From Nemertoderma westbladi (lineage: Eukaryota > Xenacoelomorpha > Nemertodermatida > Nemertodermatidae), in assembly GCA_032718475.1 (NCBI GenBank), contig JAUCBJ010008501.1:62001-126000 (forward strand): 64,000 nt of DNA. The letters run 5' to 3'. Every line of letters starts with the position of its first letter. The first letter of the stretch is position 1. Position numbers and translations under genes: made by a program. The notes under the pieces were generated by a model, which had not been told where the DNA came from, did not search any database, and was given only the letters and a program-made list of their open reading frames with translations. Positions 61,826-64,000 of the stretch are shown here, piece after piece.

Positions 61826-62639
61826 GGGTGACCGCAACAGGCGGCGGCGGACTCGTGAGGGTCTGGGGGCACGTTAAACACGTGCTTAAAGTGCAAGGGA
61901 GATACTGATGGCCCTCGTGTCTAGCGAACCATGAATTGCCATGGTGCCGTGGTTCCGTCTAGTCGGCATGTTGCCGTACTGTCAGTCCTGTACACAGTAG
62001 GGGTGGTGGCATGGCGTGATTTGTGGTTCATGTGGTGTGAACTGTGGTTTGTATGTGGGCGATCAGTGGCAGTTGCTTGGGGCTTGGATGGGTTCCTTTG
62101 ACCATCAGCTGTTCCGTTTTTTTGATACTATATGTTATTGTCTCCATGTTCAGCTGATTGGTCTTTGAGATTTGTTTGGGCCTTTGAGTTTTCTGTTGCT
62201 GTGGGTACGTGAGTACACATGATTGTGTGTATGGCCACTGCGAGTGAGTGTGGGAAACCTTGCCAGTTGGTCCAGACGCCGCTGGTATTAGTAGGACCAT
62301 ATTTTACTGCGCCCCAGCATACTTTGTGCACACAAAGTTATTTTGCCCTGACGGCAAAATAAGGTACTCTCGACTCTCATGTTCTCTCTAGTCGATACAA
62401 CTAGTCCCTCCCGATTTTGACCCCGATTTTGTCTTTACCGATTATGTCCTCTGTGTGTGCATGGTATGTGTCCAATTTGTGTACTTGATATTGTGAACAT
62501 CTGTTGAGTACACGTGTACAGTGACTGGTAAGTGGTTACTTGTTCTTAGCTTTTGAGCAAGACAGTATTGTTTTTTCAATACTGCCGGCGAGGCAGGTGA
62601 AAACGAGTCAAAATTCAATGTTGGGTAGCGCAAGCCCAC

Positions 62640-63230
62640 ATGGGACAAGACCGTCGGTTAGGCCCAAGGGCGACCTTGGTGCTCGATCGCTATCGACTGG
62701 TCCACCTGCCGGTTGACTCTCTGAGTTGGCTCAATGTACAGTCAGGCCACAGTGAGTTGACAGTAGCCGCCCATCTGGCTACACGTTCGACGAGCTGTGC
62801 CGGTGTGATCGGGGAATTGAAAATTGAACCCGGGAAGCATCGGGCCACCCCCCGGCCCGGTCTGATAATAACATCAGTCAGACTGGCCCCAGGGGTGGTG
62901 GAAACACGTCCGCCTCGTGGGTGCGCCTCGGGGAGGAGCCCAGAAGGACGAAAGCGGCAGCGCAAGGCGCAGGGAGCGTCGGAGAAGGCGCGAGCGCAAC
63001 TGCATAAGGAAGAGTTGGCGGAAGCGACCACGGGAGCGCGACAATTGGGACGAGGCCGAGGGAGAAATACTAGCCGAGAATCTGTCGGGGCTCAGGGAAC
63101 GTCGTCGCCGGTTCCGGGGAGTGACGCCTCACGGACGCCGTCAACGGAGTCGACTAGAGGTAGATTGGTGTATCTGGGAAGGGGGCGGAAGAGAGGAGCG
63201 AGCCCAAAGAACCCAGGAGCGGGTCGATAA
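62640..63230 (+). CDS. arginine-rich ORF C, doubtful
   Basis: 196 codons from ATG 62640 to TAG 63228-63230. The second half is very basic and low in complexity (GRKRQRKAQGASEKARAQ; GRGRGRNTSRES), like many nucleic-acid-binding tails. No domain recognised. A second frame in the same DNA (62917-63240, GTG start) is equally open and also Arg-rich, so high GC content may explain both. I give it as a possibility only. Confidence 0.25.
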   Translation: MGQDRRLGPRATLVLDRYRLVHLPVDSLSWLNVQSGHSELTVAAHLATRSTSCAGVIGELKIEPGKHRATPRPGLIITSVRLAPGVVETRPPRGCASGRSPEGRKRQRKAQGASEKARAQLHKEELAEATTGARQLGRGRGRNTSRESVGAQGTSSPVPGSDASRTPSTESTRGRLVYLGRGRKRGASPKNPGAGR

Positions 63231-63372
63231 TACATTATAGCACAGGGCGACAGACTCTAGATATATACATCATCGTCGCTCTGATGTATATTGTAGCATT
63301 TGGAAATCTTCTACTAGACTCATATACACTAGTTGAGTTATTTTGGAATTTATATTATGAGAGAGGCGAAGG

Positions 63373-63420
63373 AAGTGATTGGGGAGACAAACCTGCGGGT
63401 TTGGCTTACTCCTTTCACTT
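63373..63420 (+). repeat. dispersed palindrome, copy 8 (3' non-coding)
   Basis: Core CAAACCTGCGGGTTTG at 63388-63403. Outer arms pair as GGAG/CTCC (63383-63386 with 63409-63412) and AAGTGA/TCACTT (63373-63378 with 63415-63420), giving a 48-nt stem-loop. Confidence 0.8.
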
Positions 63421-63726
63421 GCCCTAGCAAAATTTATATATTTGATTTTGTATGTAGTAATCATTATGTAGTAAGAACGAACGAGAAACAATATTTGTAA
63501 ATTTAATTTGTATGTAATAATCGTAAACAGTGAGAGAGATAATATTTTGTAAATTTAATTTGTATGTAATTCATTATGCAATATCTATAGCAATATTTGT
63601 AAATAGTAGGACTTATAGTATCAAGTATTTAGATTGGTTGGAAGAAATTTATTTTGTTTTGTATACATCACCTTATACTCTTCTACAATTGGAGGGAAAC
63701 ATTGTATGATTTCCCTTGGAGCGGTG

Positions 63727-64000
63727 TTACGGTATATGGCGCTGTATCCATATTATTAGTCATCATGCAGTATGTATTATTGGTCATCATGCAGTATGTA
63801 TTATTAGTCGTTATGCAGTATGCAATATTAGTCCGTTATACTGTACGTAATATTAGTCCATTGTGCAGCGTGATATTTTAGATAAGGCATAATAACGCAA
63901 TGATATTTAGATAGGGAAATCGAAACACCCATATATTTGAATCCATCCATTTTGTATAGTATGTAGCCCTACCTACGTAATTTTGTATTAGGATATATGT
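63727..64000 (+). repeat. 3' LTR of the BEL/Pao-like element, truncated by the window end
   Basis: Begins TGTTACGGTATATGGCGCTG and matches 41003-41276 with one visible difference (TTATTGGTC versus TTATTAGTC). It contains the same imperfect 24-bp repeats. If the element ends normally, the 36-bp minisatellite should resume just outside the window. Confidence 0.9.

Larger units (their letters stand above)
61826..63726 (+). other. hairpin-rich 3' non-coding region of the BEL/Pao-like element
   Basis: About 1.9 kb before the 3' LTR. Perfect hairpins: GCACGT/ACGTGC (61869-61885); ACTTTGTG/CACAAAGT (62321-62338); TTATTTTGCC/GGCAAAATAA (62338-62362, loop CTGAC); CAGTATTG/CAATACTG with a T6 loop (62563-62584). 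There is also a palindrome GTACACGTGTAC near 62508. One copy of the dispersed palindrome lies at 63388-63403. From 63430 to 63640 an AT-rich segment repeats ATTTGTAAATTTAATTTGTATGTAAT imperfectly two to three times. A purine run GGAGGGAAA near 63694 is a weak polypurine-tract candidate. One arginine-rich ORF (62640-63230) is listed separately. Confidence 0.6.
41003..64000 (+). mobile_element. giant BEL/Pao-like LTR retrotransposon (3' LTR cut by window end)
   Basis: The sequence TGTTACGGTATATGGCGCTG at 41003 recurs at 63727 and the match continues to the window end (274 bp, one difference seen). These are the two LTRs of one insertion of at least 23 kb. Between them lie a long leader, gag (49633-52659), pol (52660-58053), two extra overlapping ORFs (58813-59826; 59810-61825), a basic ORF (62640-63230) and hairpin-rich non-coding DNA. 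A minus-strand LINE (41776 to about 46740) is nested in the 5' part; without it the element is still about 18 kb, large for BEL/Pao. Near-identical LTRs and intact ORFs suggest recent insertion. The target is the 36-bp minisatellite. Confidence 0.85.

Overview
The window is eukaryotic and almost certainly from an invertebrate metazoan. It carries a C2H2 zinc-finger exon with animal-type linkers, a BEL/Pao retrotransposon (a group known only from animals), and Ty3/Gypsy and several non-LTR elements. No bacterial operon structure, CRISPR array or tRNA/rRNA gene was seen. Nearly all of the sequence is repeat or mobile DNA. I cannot name the species from sequence alone.

Layout. (1) 1-21273 is a head-to-tail satellite with a 106-bp unit (103-bp variant), about 190 copies with higher-order periodicity. 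It is broken at 5314-6187 by a 5'-truncated non-LTR fragment. (2) 21290-30402 is a 9.1-kb non-LTR element inserted in the satellite. It has a Ser/Thr-rich minisatellite ORF1, an Ulp1/C48-like cysteine protease ORF, an APE-type endonuclease and a reverse transcriptase. It is damaged by a frameshift and a 663-bp in-frame tandem duplication. (3) 30403-31377 resumes the satellite. (4) 31490-32067 is the terminal exon of a five-finger C2H2 gene, the only plausible host gene. (5) 32212-32876 is a short TIR transposon containing a second fragment of the family seen at 5314. (6) 34001-39544 is a Ty3/Gypsy-like LTR element with two frameshifts. (7) 39719-41002 is a 36-bp minisatellite. (8) 41003 to the window end is a very long BEL/Pao-like LTR element. 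Its 5' LTR starts at 41003 and its 3' LTR begins at 63727 and runs off the window. A minus-strand CR1/L2-like LINE (41776 to about 46740) sits in its 5' part.

The BEL/Pao element is the most interesting object. It has a 1008-aa gag frame, a single in-frame UAA, and then an intact pol (zinc knuckles, protease, RT, RNase H, integrase). Unusually, two more long overlapping ORFs (58813-59826 and 59810-61825) follow, the second with three CCHC zinc knuckles, and then about 1.9 kb of hairpin-rich non-coding DNA. At least eight copies of a short palindrome with core CCAAACCYGYGGGTTTGG are scattered through gag, pol, the extra ORFs and the non-coding parts. They fall in all three codon phases, some show compensatory changes, and many are flanked by outer arms that differ between copies but still pair. 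This points to a nucleic-acid hairpin or a small palindromic insertion element carried inside a giant retrotransposon.

All similarity statements come from motif reading; no database search or folding program was run.
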